A DNA stretch of 64,000 bases from Fibrobacter sp. (GCA_024398835.1 JAKSIK010000008.1:29700-93699); one strand, 5' to 3'. Counted from the first letter of the stretch, positions 28,868 to 38,375 are shown. The notes: generated by a model not told the origin, from the letters alone. Numbers and translations: made by a program.

Positions 28868-31216
28868 ATGCACGAAGTTTTATTTGTCTACTCCCCCGTA
28901 ACCATCACACTTTCCGTGGTGACCATCATCCTTGCCTTTTTCTTCCCGGCAATGATGGGCCAGAAATTGAAGGTGCGGCACCTGCCTCTACCCATACAAC
29001 TTTTCGTTTGGGTCATTATCGTATGGAACACCTTGGATATCATCGGGACTATTTTCTTTAGCGGGCCAGAGTTTAGCATTGCAAGAGAAATCATCTTCGG
29101 AGCAAAAGCCATCTTTTGGATTCAGGCAGGCACCGCCATTGCCAAATTCGCAGAAATAAATCTACATCGCAAAAGAAATTTTAACTGGAACATCTTCAAT
29201 GGTCTTGGTTGCCTAAGCGTTATCGCCATCACCTTCCTATTTTGTAGCAACCCCGAAACAATTACACATATTCATATTGCAGGGCACACACCATTTGCAA
29301 ACCATCCTCACTTTATTCTCTTCACCATCCTCTTTATCGTTTTCGTTCTTCCCGGGTTTCTCACCACCGTCTACTACTTTTTGCGCAGTTGCTTCTCGGC
29401 AAACGATTCAAGCCTCGCCCAAATCCAAGCCTATATGCTGGGGTCTCTCGTATTTATCTTCTCGCTCGCCTGTTTCATGGACTTTGTGATTCCCTTTGCC
29501 TGCAATTTCAGCATTGGCGGGAAGCCCGTTCATTTTATGTTGTGGAGCCAGTACACATGCCTCTTTGTGGCAATCATCAGCGGCCAATACTTCACCTCCA
29601 TCTCCTTTAAAAATCAGAGTTTCAATTGGCTTGTAGGCAAAATTTTTGAGCACACGGATGACTGCGTTTTTGCCGTTGATCCCAAAGGCACCATTATCCG
29701 CACCAATCCCGCTTCCACCGCGCTTTTCCAAATGCAGGATTCAGAAATCCTATCCAAAAAGATTTGGGATTTCGTTCCCTCTACAATGGAACTCAAGGAA
29801 ACATTTCTTAGAGATGTAGAAATCCAGATTCGAAGCGAAGCCCACCATTTCAACGTGGGCATCTACCCCGTGCGCATTTCCATGACCGCCACCATCTACA
29901 TCGTCGTTCTTACGGACCACTCCAACTCCTTATTCTACGAACAACGCATCAAAAACCTAAGCCAGCAATTCGCCAACTACAAACAGGATTTGATTCGTTA
30001 TCAAGACCGCTTGACATCTTCCCAAAAAAAATATGATGAGAACGCAAACTTCCTTGCAACCCTCATCAACGCTCTCCCTTTCCAGTTCTGGTCCAAGAAC
30101 GAACAGGGCGTCTATATGACGCAAAACCAAAAGGACATCAACAAACGCGGCTACCTCATCCTTACCACCTCCGACAAGGAAGTCATTACCGAATACGAAA
30201 AGAAAGCCCGCGAAGAAGGCGAGCCCACAGCATTCATCACTTATGAAATTGACAAGGATGTTGAGATTTCAGAGGAAGAAGCCAACGCACGAATCAAGAA
30301 AGGCGAGAATGTCTTCATCTACCAGAACTTCTTCTACCCCATCATCTCAAAGCAACCTCCCTTCAAGATTATTGGCTTGAAGATGGACATGACGGAACAG
30401 CGGAAGTTGGAAAACGAAAGAAACTACCTGCAAGAACAGAAAAATATTCATTCCCGATTGGAGGAACTGGGAACACTCTGTGGAGCCTTCGCCCACGACT
30501 ACAACAACATCATCGGCTCTCAAATCGGCTTCTGCCAGCTAGCAAGCGAAATGCTGGAGATTGCAAAAGAAGCCAGCGAACAAGAAGGCGTCAAGAACAA
30601 CATTTCTGTGGCAAGCAACTTCGTGAACGAAGCATCCAAGGCCGCCCAAAACGGAAAGAAATCTCTGGAGGAACTCCTCAACACCATTCGCGGAAAGACT
30701 CAGACCGCCGCAGACAATGTGGAGTTTTTCCCCTACATGATTGTGGAAGACGTGAAGAAGAAAGTGGTGCTGACGCTTCCGCCAAACATTTCCATTACCA
30801 CGCCACACCTGGACAAGAAAATCAAAATCAAGGGACAGCCCGCTTCTCTGGATCGCATTCTCAGCAACATGGCCAACAATGCCGTTTTCGCCATGAAGGA
30901 AACGGGCGGAACGCTCACCCTCAAACTGGAGCGCGCCACGCTGGAAACAGAACTGGTTACGCCACACGCAGCCCCCATTCCTCCGGGAGATTACGCAAAA
31001 TTTTCCATCATCGACACGGGCACAGGAATGAATTCCGGAACCCTGGAACGCATTTTCTCGCCGTTTTTCACGACAAAAGCACCTGGCGAAGGCCTGGGAC
31101 TCGGACTATCTTCTGCTCTTAGGCTCCTAAAAGAGGGCAATGCCTATTTCACTGTGGAAACAACACTAGGCAAGGGAACCCAATTTAATCTATATTTCAA
31201 TGTGTATAAAGAATAG
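28868..31216 (+). CDS. Membrane sensor histidine kinase with PAS-like domains
   Basis: The 782-residue kinase has about seven hydrophobic helices in residues 1-250, resembling the 7TM histidine-kinase N-terminal sensor. A PAS-like region (about 255-350), a coiled coil (about 360-390) and a second PAS-like region follow. The phosphorylation site is in [12 protein letters not shown], with His543. The ATP-binding domain has the N box ([10 protein letters not shown]), DTGTGMNSG and [11 protein letters not shown]. It begins a three-gene unit, with 8-nt gaps to the receiver and the NtrC-type gene. TATACT (28854-28859) ends 8 nt before the ATG and there is no ribosome-binding site, suggesting a leaderless transcript. 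The signal is unknown. Confidence 0.92.
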   Translation: MHEVLFVYSPVTITLSVVTIILAFFFPAMMGQKLKVRHLPLPIQLFVWVIIVWNTLDIIGTIFFSGPEFSIAREIIFGAKAIFWIQAGTAIAKFAEINLHRKRNFNWNIFNGLGCLSVIAITFLFCSNPETITHIHIAGHTPFANHPHFILFTILFIVFVLPGFLTTVYYFLRSCFSANDSSLAQIQAYMLGSLVFIFSLACFMDFVIPFACNFSIGGKPVHFMLWSQYTCLFVAIISGQYFTSISFKNQSFNWLVGKIFEHTDDCVFAVDPKGTIIRTNPASTALFQMQDSEILSKKIWDFVPSTMELKETFLRDVEIQIRSEAHHFNVGIYPVRISMTATIYIVVLTDHSNSLFYEQRIKNLSQQFANYKQDLIRYQDRLTSSQKKYDENANFLATLINALPFQFWSKNEQGVYMTQNQKDINKRGYLILTTSDKEVITEYEKKAREEGEPTAFITYEIDKDVEISEEEANARIKKGENVFIYQNFFYPIISKQPPFKIIGLKMDMTEQRKLENERNYLQEQKNIHSRLEELGTLCGAFAHDYNNIIGSQIGFCQLASEMLEIAKEASEQEGVKNNISVASNFVNEASKAAQNGKKSLEELLNTIRGKTQTAADNVEFFPYMIVEDVKKKVVLTLPPNISITTPHLDKKIKIKGQPASLDRILSNMANNAVFAMKETGGTLTLKLERATLETELVTPHAAPIPPGDYAKFSIIDTGTGMNSGTLERIFSPFFTTKAPGEGLGLGLSSALRLLKEGNAYFTVETTLGKGTQFNLYFNVYKE

Positions 31217-31224
31217 GAGTTGCT

Positions 31225-31599
31225 ATGGCAAAAATCCTGGTGATTGACGACAACGAGCAATTTAATTTGATGCTAAAATCCGCCTTGGAAATCAAAGGTT
31301 ACGAGGTAGAAACCGCTGTTAACGGAAGGGACGCCAAGGCCCTCTACCAGAAGAACACCTATGACGCCATCATCACGGACATCATCATGCCGGATGTGGA
31401 CGGTTACGAAGTGATTTTGGACCTGCGCCGCATGGGCATGAGCGATAGAACCATCGCCGTTAGCGGTGGCGGAAGAACTGCCGCTGACGACTATCTGACG
31501 ACGGCAAAGCATTTTGATGTGGCAGCCACATTCAGCAAACCCATTGATTTACAAGCCCTTCGCGCAAAAGTCGAAGAAATCGTCAAGAGCCATTCTTAA
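31225..31599 (+). CDS. Single-domain response regulator (CheY-like)
   Basis: The 124-residue protein is a complete receiver domain with no output domain. It has the acidic pair DD (residues 8-9), the phospho-acceptor Asp52 in TDIIMPD, the Ser80 switch position and Lys105 in FSKP. GGAG lies before the ATG at 31225. It sits between the sensor kinase and the NtrC-type regulator and is the only member of the unit with a canonical receiver. It is therefore the most likely direct phosphate acceptor of the kinase. Confidence 0.93.
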   Translation: MAKILVIDDNEQFNLMLKSALEIKGYEVETAVNGRDAKALYQKNTYDAIITDIIMPDVDGYEVILDLRRMGMSDRTIAVSGGGRTAADDYLTTAKHFDVAATFSKPIDLQALRAKVEEIVKSHS

Positions 31600-31607
31600 T
31601 TCGCGCT

Positions 31608-33089
31608 ATGAATATCCTCATCGCCGATTTGGATAAAGGTTTCACCAAGGAGATTGAGCAGGCTTGGACCGTGCCCGATGTAGAGTTGTTCTTCTGCAAT
31701 AGCGAAGACGACCTGATGCCCCTGGTAAAGAAAACTCCCGTTGATCTCGCCTTCATTGAAGTGCCGTTTTTGACCATCGACAACATGGACATGGTGAGTT
31801 TTTTGAAGGAAAAGAATCCCGGAACGGAAATTTTCGTCCTCTGCGATAGCAAAAACTGGCCTGGAGCCACTAGCGCCATCAATCGCGGCGCCAACAGTTT
31901 CATAATGAAACCAGTTTCCATCACCCAGATGGAAGAAACCGTCAAGAAGTTCCAGGCACAGCAGCAGAACAAGTCCACCCATCAGTTGATGGAGTCCCAG
32001 GTGCTGAACAGTCTTCTGGGCGACACTCCCGAGATGCGGAAGATTTTGAAGACGGTGCAGAAAATCGCCCCCACCACTAGCACGGTGCTTATTACCGGCG
32101 AATCTGGAAGTGGCAAGGAATTCCTCGCCAACGTGGTGCACCGCTACAGCAAGCGAAAAGACGCACCTTTCGTGGCGGTGAACTGCGGCGCCATTCCCGA
32201 GAATCTGGTGGAAAGTGAACTCTTCGGCGCAAAGAAGGGCTCCTATACGGGCTCCACCGCCGACAAGAAAGGTCTTTTTGAATCCGCCAACGGCGGCACG
32301 CTTTTCCTGGATGAAGTGGGCGAACTCTCCCCCGCCACCCAGGTGAAACTTCTGCGCTTTTTACAGAGCCGCGAAATCCGCCGCGTGGGCGAAACAGAAG
32401 CCCGCTATTTGGACGTGCGCATTATCGCCGCCACCAATCGGGATTTGCAGGCTGCCATGCTCCAAGGCAAATTCCGCGAAGATTTGTATTACCGTTTGAA
32501 CACCTTCCACCTGCACCTGCCCGCCTTGCGGGAACGCCGTGCAGTGATTCCCACGCTAGTCCGTTACTTTATTCTAAAAAATAAGGAAACCCATGGGAAG
32601 GACATTGTGGATTTGGAGCCTCAAGCACAATACGCCTTGAGCAAATATCCCTATCCGGGAAATATCCGCGAGTTGGAAAACATCATCGAGCACGCCATCG
32701 TGCTTTCGGAAAATGGCATCATCCGCTTGGAGGACCTGCCCGAAAACGTGCAGGAAGAAGCCAAAGAAAAAACCATGGCCATTCCTCATATCAAAGGTTC
32801 GGGTGCTATAGCTGAGGAAACCGCGAAGGTGGAATACGCACCTGCGGAAACCACCGCAAGCCAGATTTCTTCAAGCGCTGTTTCGCCAGCCGCTGACGAG
32901 CCCTCTGACGAAATCCTCTCTCTGGACGAAATGGAACGCCGGCATATTCTTCACGCCCTCAGCCTCTGTAAAGGCAACCGCAGCGAAGTCTGCAAGAAGC
33001 TAGGCATCAGCCGCGCCACCCTCTGGCGCAAACTGAAAGAGCTTAAAATCCAGATGGACGGCGAAGAAGAGCAATTTTTTGCATTTTGA
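31608..33089 (+). CDS. NtrC-type sigma-54 activator with degenerate receiver
   Basis: The 493-residue protein has a receiver-like domain (1-115), an AAA+ sigma-54 interaction domain (about 135-365) and a Fis-type helix-turn-helix (about 450-485, GNRSEVCKKLGISRATLWRK). Walker A is GESGSGKE (164-171), Walker B is TLFLDEVGE, and arginine fingers lie in FREDLYYRL. The receiver lacks the phospho-acceptor Asp: Glu51 stands there, and only Asp7 of the acidic pair remains, while Lys101 is kept. The sigma-54 contact loop, normally GAFTGA, reads GSYTGS (211-216). The protein may be phosphorylation-independent. It follows the receiver gene by 8 nt. Confidence 0.92.
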   Translation: MNILIADLDKGFTKEIEQAWTVPDVELFFCNSEDDLMPLVKKTPVDLAFIEVPFLTIDNMDMVSFLKEKNPGTEIFVLCDSKNWPGATSAINRGANSFIMKPVSITQMEETVKKFQAQQQNKSTHQLMESQVLNSLLGDTPEMRKILKTVQKIAPTTSTVLITGESGSGKEFLANVVHRYSKRKDAPFVAVNCGAIPENLVESELFGAKKGSYTGSTADKKGLFESANGGTLFLDEVGELSPATQVKLLRFLQSREIRRVGETEARYLDVRIIAATNRDLQAAMLQGKFREDLYYRLNTFHLHLPALRERRAVIPTLVRYFILKNKETHGKDIVDLEPQAQYALSKYPYPGNIRELENIIEHAIVLSENGIIRLEDLPENVQEEAKEKTMAIPHIKGSGAIAEETAKVEYAPAETTASQISSSAVSPAADEPSDEILSLDEMERRHILHALSLCKGNRSEVCKKLGISRATLWRKLKELKIQMDGEEEQFFAF

Positions 33090-33107
33090 ATTTTGTATAT
33101 TCGGTGT

Positions 33108-33140
33108 GGCGGGAACTCCGCCCTTTACCTTTATTTTTTA
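33108..33140 (+). terminator. Possible weak terminator after the NtrC-type gene
   Basis: GGCGG (33108-33112) pairs with CCGCC (33118-33122) around GAACT, followed by an interrupted T-rich stretch. The stem is short and the T tract imperfect, so this is tentative. The rest of the gap up to the toxin-antitoxin promoter is AT-rich with nothing recognisable. Confidence 0.4.
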
Positions 33141-33218
33141 ACCATTCCCAAATACACTTTCCAAACCCCTAAAGCTTTTAAAGCACGTGGGATTTTTTGC
33201 CTTTTTAGAAGTAAGGAG

Positions 33219-33258
33219 TTGACTTTTGAATCAAATTAAATTACATTGTAATTACAAT
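33219..33258 (+). promoter_or_regulatory. Promoter and palindromic operator of the toxin-antitoxin pair
   Basis: A -35 hexamer TTGACT (33219-33224) lies 17 nt before TACATT (33242-33247). A 14-nt perfect palindrome ATTGTAATTACAAT (33245-33258) overlaps that -10, and another ATTACAA follows at 33260. This is the usual arrangement for autorepression of such operons by antitoxin or the toxin-antitoxin complex. Confidence 0.65.
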
Positions 33259-33279
33259 ATATTACAAACGAGGCGTATT

Positions 33280-33558
33280 ATGGCTAATGCAGTTCTTCAA
33301 ATTCGTACCGATGCCGACATCAAGGCAAAATGCGACACTTTGTTCAAGGATCTCGGCATTACCATTTCTGACGCAGTAAACATGTTCTTGCGCCAGTGTC
33401 TGATTCATGAGGGAATCCCCATGGAAATAAAGAGACCTCGTCCCAACGCAGAAACCATGCAAGCCCTTGCGGAAGCAAAGCGATTGGAACACGACCCCCA
33501 TAAAAAAGTCTATTCCAATTTCGACGAATTGCTAAGCGAGGTTGCATCTGATGTATAA
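33280..33558 (+). CDS. dinJ: RelB/DinJ family antitoxin
   Basis: The 92-residue antitoxin begins MANAVLQIRTDADIKAKCD, the ribbon-helix-helix DNA-binding start of the RelB/DinJ family, followed by LGITISDAVNMFLRQC and a C-terminal toxin-wrapping tail. It should neutralise the downstream YafQ-like toxin and repress its own promoter at the palindrome 33245-33258. The ATG at 33280 follows GAGG; the longer frame from TTG 33226 runs through the operator and is rejected. The stop overlaps the toxin start by 8 nt. Confidence 0.92.
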   Translation: MANAVLQIRTDADIKAKCDTLFKDLGITISDAVNMFLRQCLIHEGIPMEIKRPRPNAETMQALAEAKRLEHDPHKKVYSNFDELLSEVASDV

Positions 33559-33826
33559 AATCATTTCTACCGCTCGTTTCAAAAAAGACCTTAAATTAGC
33601 ACTCAAGAGAAATCTTGATGTATCCATTTTGCGACAAATCGTCCGCATGTTGCAAGAGGGGACAACTCTGCCAGAACAATATAAGGATCACCCTCTGTCA
33701 GGTGTTTTGACTGGCTACAGAGAATGCCATATTAAGCCTGACTGGCTATTGATTTACAGAATCAACAACCAAGAACTCATTCTCTGTTTGTCTAGGACCG
33801 GTAGTCACGCAGATTTATTTAGATAG
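33551..33826 (+). CDS. yafQ: YafQ/RelE family mRNA interferase toxin
   Basis: The 91-residue toxin belongs to the YafQ branch of the RelE superfamily of ribosome-dependent mRNA endonucleases. Family features are STARFKKDLKLALKRN near the N-terminus, LPEQYKDHPLSGVLTGYRECHI with catalytic-region histidines, DWLLIYRI, and the characteristic end LSRTGSHADLF. The start at 33551 lies within the last codons of dinJ (8-nt overlap), so translation is coupled. The pair looks complete and intact. The module may have been acquired as a unit. The stop is 1 nt from the convergent methyltransferase gene. Confidence 0.92.
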   Translation: MYKIISTARFKKDLKLALKRNLDVSILRQIVRMLQEGTTLPEQYKDHPLSGVLTGYRECHIKPDWLLIYRINNQELILCLSRTGSHADLFR

Positions 33827-33827
33827 A

Positions 33828-34856
33828 CTACACTTCCACCCAGGTGGCTACGAGACTGCTTTCCTTCATAGTTCCTGCACCGGGAAAATCTTCGCCCTGA
33901 GTGCGAGACCAAACGGTTTTTGCGCCCGGGCAATTTTGCCTTACTGCAGAAAGCACATCACGACTAAAGCGGGCAAGTTCAAATTCGCTGTAATTGGAAC
34001 TCACCATCAAGAAGGCTCCGGGCTTGAGAAGTCTGGCGCAATCAGACACTAGCGGCATCAAGTGCTCCCGCACATTGAAGTTGAATCCTTTGAAGCGTGC
34101 AAAGCTTGGCGGGTCGAGAACGATGCCATCAAACTTAAGGCCTTTCTTTTCAGCCCAATGCACGTACTCGATGGCGTTCCCTTTGAAGAATTCACCGGGA
34201 CGGAGATCCAGATTATTGAGGGCGTAATTGGCGCGGCCTTTCTCCAGAATTTTGCCGCTGATGTCTGCGTTGGTCGCGATGGAGGCTCCTCCCAAGCGCG
34301 CATGCACCGAGAAGCTGCAGGTATAGCTAAAGAGATTGAGGAAACGAGTCGCCGCGACAGTAGCATCGGCGACGGCATTGACAGCGATTGCATCGCCAAC
34401 TGTGCGCTCACGATTTACAGACAAATTAGCAAAATGTTTTTCTACTTCAAATCGCACGTCGCGCATGTCGAGAAAAAGGCCCGGATTCACCGTGTCCAAA
34501 AGGTCTACATGAAATTTTGCATTCCCTTCGCGGACAATTCCTGCGGCAAGAGTTTCATCGCCCACGATGATATCCATGCGGGGGTGCTCCAAGGCAGCGC
34601 CCGAAGGCGATACCCGCCACTTTGCCACCAGAAATTCCGGTTGGAACAAGGTTTGCACCGCCTCGCAGATGGCTTTGACGTCCGCCGCCCCCACCGCCGT
34701 AAAAAACTGCAGCTGGTATTTTTTCCCAAAACGGTCCAACGTCACCCCCGGAAAACCCTCGGAAGCCCCGTTGAACACCCGGTAGGCATCCGTCACCTGA
34801 GAGAGCATTTCCCGTTTTTTTGCGGAATTTCGAAAGATTTGGAGAAAATCAGCCAT
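33828..34856 (-). CDS. RlmI-like SAM-dependent RNA methyltransferase
   Basis: The 342-residue protein resembles the RlmI/RlmK group of 23S rRNA cytosine/guanine methyltransferases. It has PGVTLDRFGKKYQLQFFTA near the N-terminus and the hallmark NPGLFLDMRDVR. The SAM-binding motif is FLNLFSYTCSFSVHARLGGA, and the catalytic region is FDGIVLDPPSFARFKG. The N-terminal PUA domain of E. coli RlmI is short or missing. The ATG at 34856 has AGGGCAGG upstream; a start at 34970 would add a poorly conserved extension. The precise rRNA target is not known. It is a single gene divergent from the sigma factor gene. Confidence 0.85.
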   Translation of the reverse strand: MADFLQIFRNSAKKREMLSQVTDAYRVFNGASEGFPGVTLDRFGKKYQLQFFTAVGAADVKAICEAVQTLFQPEFLVAKWRVSPSGAALEHPRMDIIVGDETLAAGIVREGNAKFHVDLLDTVNPGLFLDMRDVRFEVEKHFANLSVNRERTVGDAIAVNAVADATVAATRFLNLFSYTCSFSVHARLGGASIATNADISGKILEKGRANYALNNLDLRPGEFFKGNAIEYVHWAEKKGLKFDGIVLDPPSFARFKGFNFNVREHLMPLVSDCARLLKPGAFLMVSSNYSEFELARFSRDVLSAVRQNCPGAKTVWSRTQGEDFPGAGTMKESSLVATWVEV

Positions 34857-35023
34857 ACCTGCCCTAAAATAGAAAACCCTCCAGCCAACCCATCCCCTGG
34901 AAAGCCAAACCGACCCGAAAACGAGCCTCCTCGTAAACAAAAATTTTTCATGGCAGAAAATAAAGTTCATCCGTATTTATTATGCAGAACGACAACAATC
35001 AACCCCTAACGGAGGATAAAATC

Positions 35024-35815
35024 ATGAATAATTCAAATGCCACAATGGCATGGATTAAGAACAAATTCAAGAACGAGAACCCGCTTACTCTCGAGGAAGA
35101 ACGGGCGCTCTTCGAAGAAATCAAGAAGGGCAACATGAATGCGAAGGCGAAGATGCTCCACGCAAACATGAAGTTCGTCATCCAGGTGGCAGCACAGTAC
35201 CGCAACGACACCCTTACGCCGGAGGAACTGGTGAACGAAGGGGCCATCGGGCTCTGGCGTGCATTGGAAGCCTTCGACACATCCCGCGGCGTCCGCTTCA
35301 TCACTTACGCCGTCTGGTGGGTAAAGGCCTGCATCGCTAGGGCCATCAGCGAAAAGGGAAGCCTGGTGCGGCTCCCCCTGAACCAGCAAACCAAACTCCA
35401 CAAAGGCGTGCGCGCCTGCAAAGACGTCAAGGATTTGGATGAGGAACTGAAAACCCTGAACTCCATTTCTGGCCGTGCAACTTCGATAAACACACCTCTC
35501 AATGACGACGGAAAGTTAACGCTGGAAGATGTCATTGAAGACTCGGAAGCGGACTCCGCGGACAAAGCCGTAGAAGACCAATTTCGAACAAACTATACTC
35601 ACAAACTTTTGAACCGCCTCCCTAGCCGGGAAAGGCAAGCTCTGGAACATCTCCATGGAATCGGCACTAACGAAAAGAGTGTCCGGGAAACCAGCGTCAT
35701 CATGGGTGTTTCTAGAGAACGCGTCCGCCAATTGCGCGACCAGGCCATGGTCCGTTTGCGGAACCTGAACTACGACGGGCACATGGACGATACCATCCGA
35801 GAACTCTGTTCCTAA
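35024..35815 (+). CDS. Sigma-70 family RNA polymerase sigma factor (RpoD/RpoS-like)
   Basis: The 263-residue protein has sigma regions 2 to 4. Region 2 reads AKMLHANMKFVIQVAAQYRN, EELVNEGAIGLWRALEAFDTSRGVRFITYAVWWVKACI; a compact region 3 includes VRLPLNQQTKLHK; region 4 has LPSRERQALEHLHGIG and a helix-turn-helix SVIMGVSRERVRQLRDQAM. It lacks regions 1.1 and most of 1.2 and is much shorter than a housekeeping RpoD, so it is probably a group 2 or 3 alternative sigma factor. The start at 35024 is set by GGAGGA at 35011-35016; an ATG at 34982 lacks such a site. It is convergent with nrdR. Confidence 0.9.
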   Translation: MNNSNATMAWIKNKFKNENPLTLEEERALFEEIKKGNMNAKAKMLHANMKFVIQVAAQYRNDTLTPEELVNEGAIGLWRALEAFDTSRGVRFITYAVWWVKACIARAISEKGSLVRLPLNQQTKLHKGVRACKDVKDLDEELKTLNSISGRATSINTPLNDDGKLTLEDVIEDSEADSADKAVEDQFRTNYTHKLLNRLPSRERQALEHLHGIGTNEKSVRETSVIMGVSRERVRQLRDQAMVRLRNLNYDGHMDDTIRELCS

Positions 35816-35853
35816 TTAGCCCAGGCTTAAAACAAGCCGCGCCTATTTCCTGA

Positions 35854-36300
35854 TTATTTTTTCTTCAAGTCGCGAATCTGGGAAACGAATTCCCCGACTT
35901 CCTTGAATTCGCGATAGACGGAAGCAAATCGCACATAGGCGACCTGATCCAACTTCTTCAATTCCTGCATCACCAAGTTTCCAATCTGGTCGTATGTCAC
36001 TTCCAGACTGTCGTTGGAAATTAGGTTGTTTTCAATGGCGGCGGCCACATCTTCGATGGCCTGCTGGGTGACAGGGCGTTTCTTGCAGGAATTTTCAATG
36101 CCTCTCAGGAGTTTTTCCCGCTGGAATGGCTCCCGGTCCCCATTGCGTTTTACCACGATGAGGGGTTGGATTTCGATGTATTCCCGAGTTGTAAAGCGAC
36201 GACCGCAAGCCGTACATTCGCGACGGCGACGGATGGACATGCCACTGACGCGGCTATCCACCACCTTGTCATTGTCTGCTTTGCAAAAGGGGCAAATCAT
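35854..36300 (-). CDS. nrdR: Ribonucleotide reductase regulator NrdR
   Basis: NrdR represses ribonucleotide reductase genes by sensing ATP/dATP. The 148-residue protein has the zinc ribbon CPFCKADNDKVVDSR with ECTACGRRFTTREY (four cysteines), then the ATP-cone domain VVKRNGDREPFQREKLLRGI. It is the usual length. The ATG at 36300 shares a base with the tkt stop codon (TAATG), so nrdR is translated from the tkt transcript. No ribonucleotide reductase gene is in the window. Confidence 0.97.
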   Translation of the reverse strand: MICPFCKADNDKVVDSRVSGMSIRRRRECTACGRRFTTREYIEIQPLIVVKRNGDREPFQREKLLRGIENSCKKRPVTQQAIEDVAAAIENNLISNDSLEVTYDQIGNLVMQELKKLDQVAYVRFASVYREFKEVGEFVSQIRDLKKK

Positions 36301-38375
36301 TATGCGTTGGCGGCCTTGAAGTCTGCCACGTTCTGGGCGAATTCTGCCAGGTATTCCTTGGCGGCCTTCACCACAGCCTCAGGCACGTAGCCGAATTCCT
36401 TCTCCAGCACGCCCGCCGGAGCGGAAGCGCCAAAGCGTTCGAGACCGCAGGCCTTGCCGAAACCGCCGACAACGCGGTCGAAGAGCACCGGGAGACCGCT
36501 ACTGAGGGCGAACACCGGAGTCCAGGGCACGAGAATCTGGTCGCGGAAGGACTTCTCCTGCTTGAGGAAGAGGTTCGAGCTGATCATGGAGACCACGCGG
36601 ACGGCCTTGCCCTCGGCGCGGAGGACTTCTGCTGCCTGATGTTCCAGAAGAACGTCGGAACCGTTGGCCACGAAGGTCAGGTCCGGTTTCTTGCCGGCAG
36701 CGGTGTTGTCGCTCACGATGTAGGCGCCCTTGCGGCAGGCCTTGGCGGCTTCATAGCGATTGTCGCCCGGAAGCGTATTCACCACCTGGCGCGTGAGGAT
36801 GAGAGCCGTGGGGCTGTCGGTATTTTCAAAAGCCATTTCCCAAGCCGCCAGAGTTTCGTAGGCATCTGCCGGACGAAGCACCAGCATCTCTGCCTTGCCG
36901 CACTTCTTGGTGAGGCTTTCCAGCAAGCGAATCTGAGTTTCATGTTCGATGGGCTGGTGGGTCGGGCCATCTTCGCCCACGCGGAAGCTGTCGTGAGTGA
37001 ACACGTACTTCACGGGGAGACCCATGAGGGCTGCCATACGCATGGCGGGCTTCATGAAATCGCTGAACACGAAGAAGGTGGCGCAAATCGGATAGAGGCC
37101 GCCATGGAGGGCGATACCGTTACAGATGGCGCCCATAGTAAGTTCGGCAACGCCCACCTGGACAAAAGCTCCCTTGAAATCGTTCGGGCGGAAAATGCCC
37201 GTCTTGTTCAAGAACGCCTGAGTGTTGTCGGAGTTACTAAGGTCTGCAGAACTGCAGATGATGTTGTGGAAGTTTTCGGCAAGATAACCGAGAACCGTAC
37301 CACTCGTTACGCGGGTAGCAACGCCTTCCTTAATCGGGAGGTTACCGAGGGCGAGCTTCGGGCCCTTGCCTTCCATCCATTCCTTGATGGTAGCGGCCTT
37401 CTCCGGATTCTCCTTATCGTAGGCGGCCTTCTTCTGCTTCCATTCGTTGGCAATAGCCTTCAGCTCTTCCAGACGTGCATCAAAAGCAGCCTTCACTTCA
37501 GGGAAAATCTGGAACGGATTTTCCGGATCGCCGCCGAGGTTCTTCACCGTGGCAGAAGTGCTTGCGCCTGCAGCATTGAGCGGCTGACCATGCGTACTAA
37601 CTTCGCCTTCGTAGCTCTTGCCGTCTTCCGCAACGGCACCCTTAGCCATGGTTGTATGACCATAGACCAGCACCGGCTTTTCGGTTTCCGCCCAGGCAGT
37701 CAGGAAAGCCTTGCGGAGTTCGGCAATGTTACTGCCATCGCACTCAATGACGCGGAAGCCCCAGGATTCATACTGGGCCACGAAGTTGTGGCTCATCACG
37801 TCCTTGGTCTTGCAACTGAGCTGCACCTGGTTTGCGTCGTAGAAGAAAATCAGGTTGTTGAGCTTGAGGTGCCCAGCCATACGACCCACACCGTAAGCAA
37901 TTTCTTCTTCCAAGCCGCCATCAGAAACCAAGCAGACGGTTTTGTGTTCGCAAATGGAACCGAACCGTTCCACCATAAAACGTTCCGCAATGGCAGCACC
38001 AAGAGCAATGCCATGACCGATACCGAGGGGGCCGGAGGAATTTTCAATACCGAGAGTCACATCAACTTCCGGGTGGCCAGGCGTGCGACTTCCCAACTGG
38101 CGGAAATCCTTCACATCTTCCAAAGAGAGGCGGTTCGTCAGCACCAACTCGGAATAGAGGAGCGGGCTCATGTGGCCCGGATCCATGAAGAAGCGGTCGC
38201 GGGCAATCCACTTGGGGTCGCAGGGGTCAAAACGCAGGAACTCGCCAAAAAGCAGGGTGATGGCATCGGCGGCACCCATGGCTCCACCGGGGTGTCCGGA
38301 CTTTGCTTTCTGAACCATAGCGGCAGAGAGAATTCGAACGTTATCTGCTGCTTTTGTAACTATCGCGTCTTGCAC
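36300..38375 (-). CDS. tkt: Transketolase
   Basis: Transketolase moves two-carbon units in the pentose phosphate pathway using thiamine diphosphate. The 691-residue protein has the family features KSGHPGGAMGAAD, MDPGHMSPLLYSEL, GPLGIGHGIALGAAIAER, the ThDP motif starting SDGGLEEEIAYG, and HDSFRVGEDGPTHQPIEH. The start codon is GTG at 38375 behind AGGGG. High GC and biased codon use suggest strong expression. nrdR follows with a one-base overlap. Confidence 0.97.
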   Translation of the reverse strand: MQDAIVTKAADNVRILSAAMVQKAKSGHPGGAMGAADAITLLFGEFLRFDPCDPKWIARDRFFMDPGHMSPLLYSELVLTNRLSLEDVKDFRQLGSRTPGHPEVDVTLGIENSSGPLGIGHGIALGAAIAERFMVERFGSICEHKTVCLVSDGGLEEEIAYGVGRMAGHLKLNNLIFFYDANQVQLSCKTKDVMSHNFVAQYESWGFRVIECDGSNIAELRKAFLTAWAETEKPVLVYGHTTMAKGAVAEDGKSYEGEVSTHGQPLNAAGASTSATVKNLGGDPENPFQIFPEVKAAFDARLEELKAIANEWKQKKAAYDKENPEKAATIKEWMEGKGPKLALGNLPIKEGVATRVTSGTVLGYLAENFHNIICSSADLSNSDNTQAFLNKTGIFRPNDFKGAFVQVGVAELTMGAICNGIALHGGLYPICATFFVFSDFMKPAMRMAALMGLPVKYVFTHDSFRVGEDGPTHQPIEHETQIRLLESLTKKCGKAEMLVLRPADAYETLAAWEMAFENTDSPTALILTRQVVNTLPGDNRYEAAKACRKGAYIVSDNTAAGKKPDLTFVANGSDVLLEHQAAEVLRAEGKAVRVVSMISSNLFLKQEKSFRDQILVPWTPVFALSSGLPVLFDRVVGGFGKACGLERFGASAPAGVLEKEFGYVPEAVVKAAKEYLAEFAQNVADFKAANA

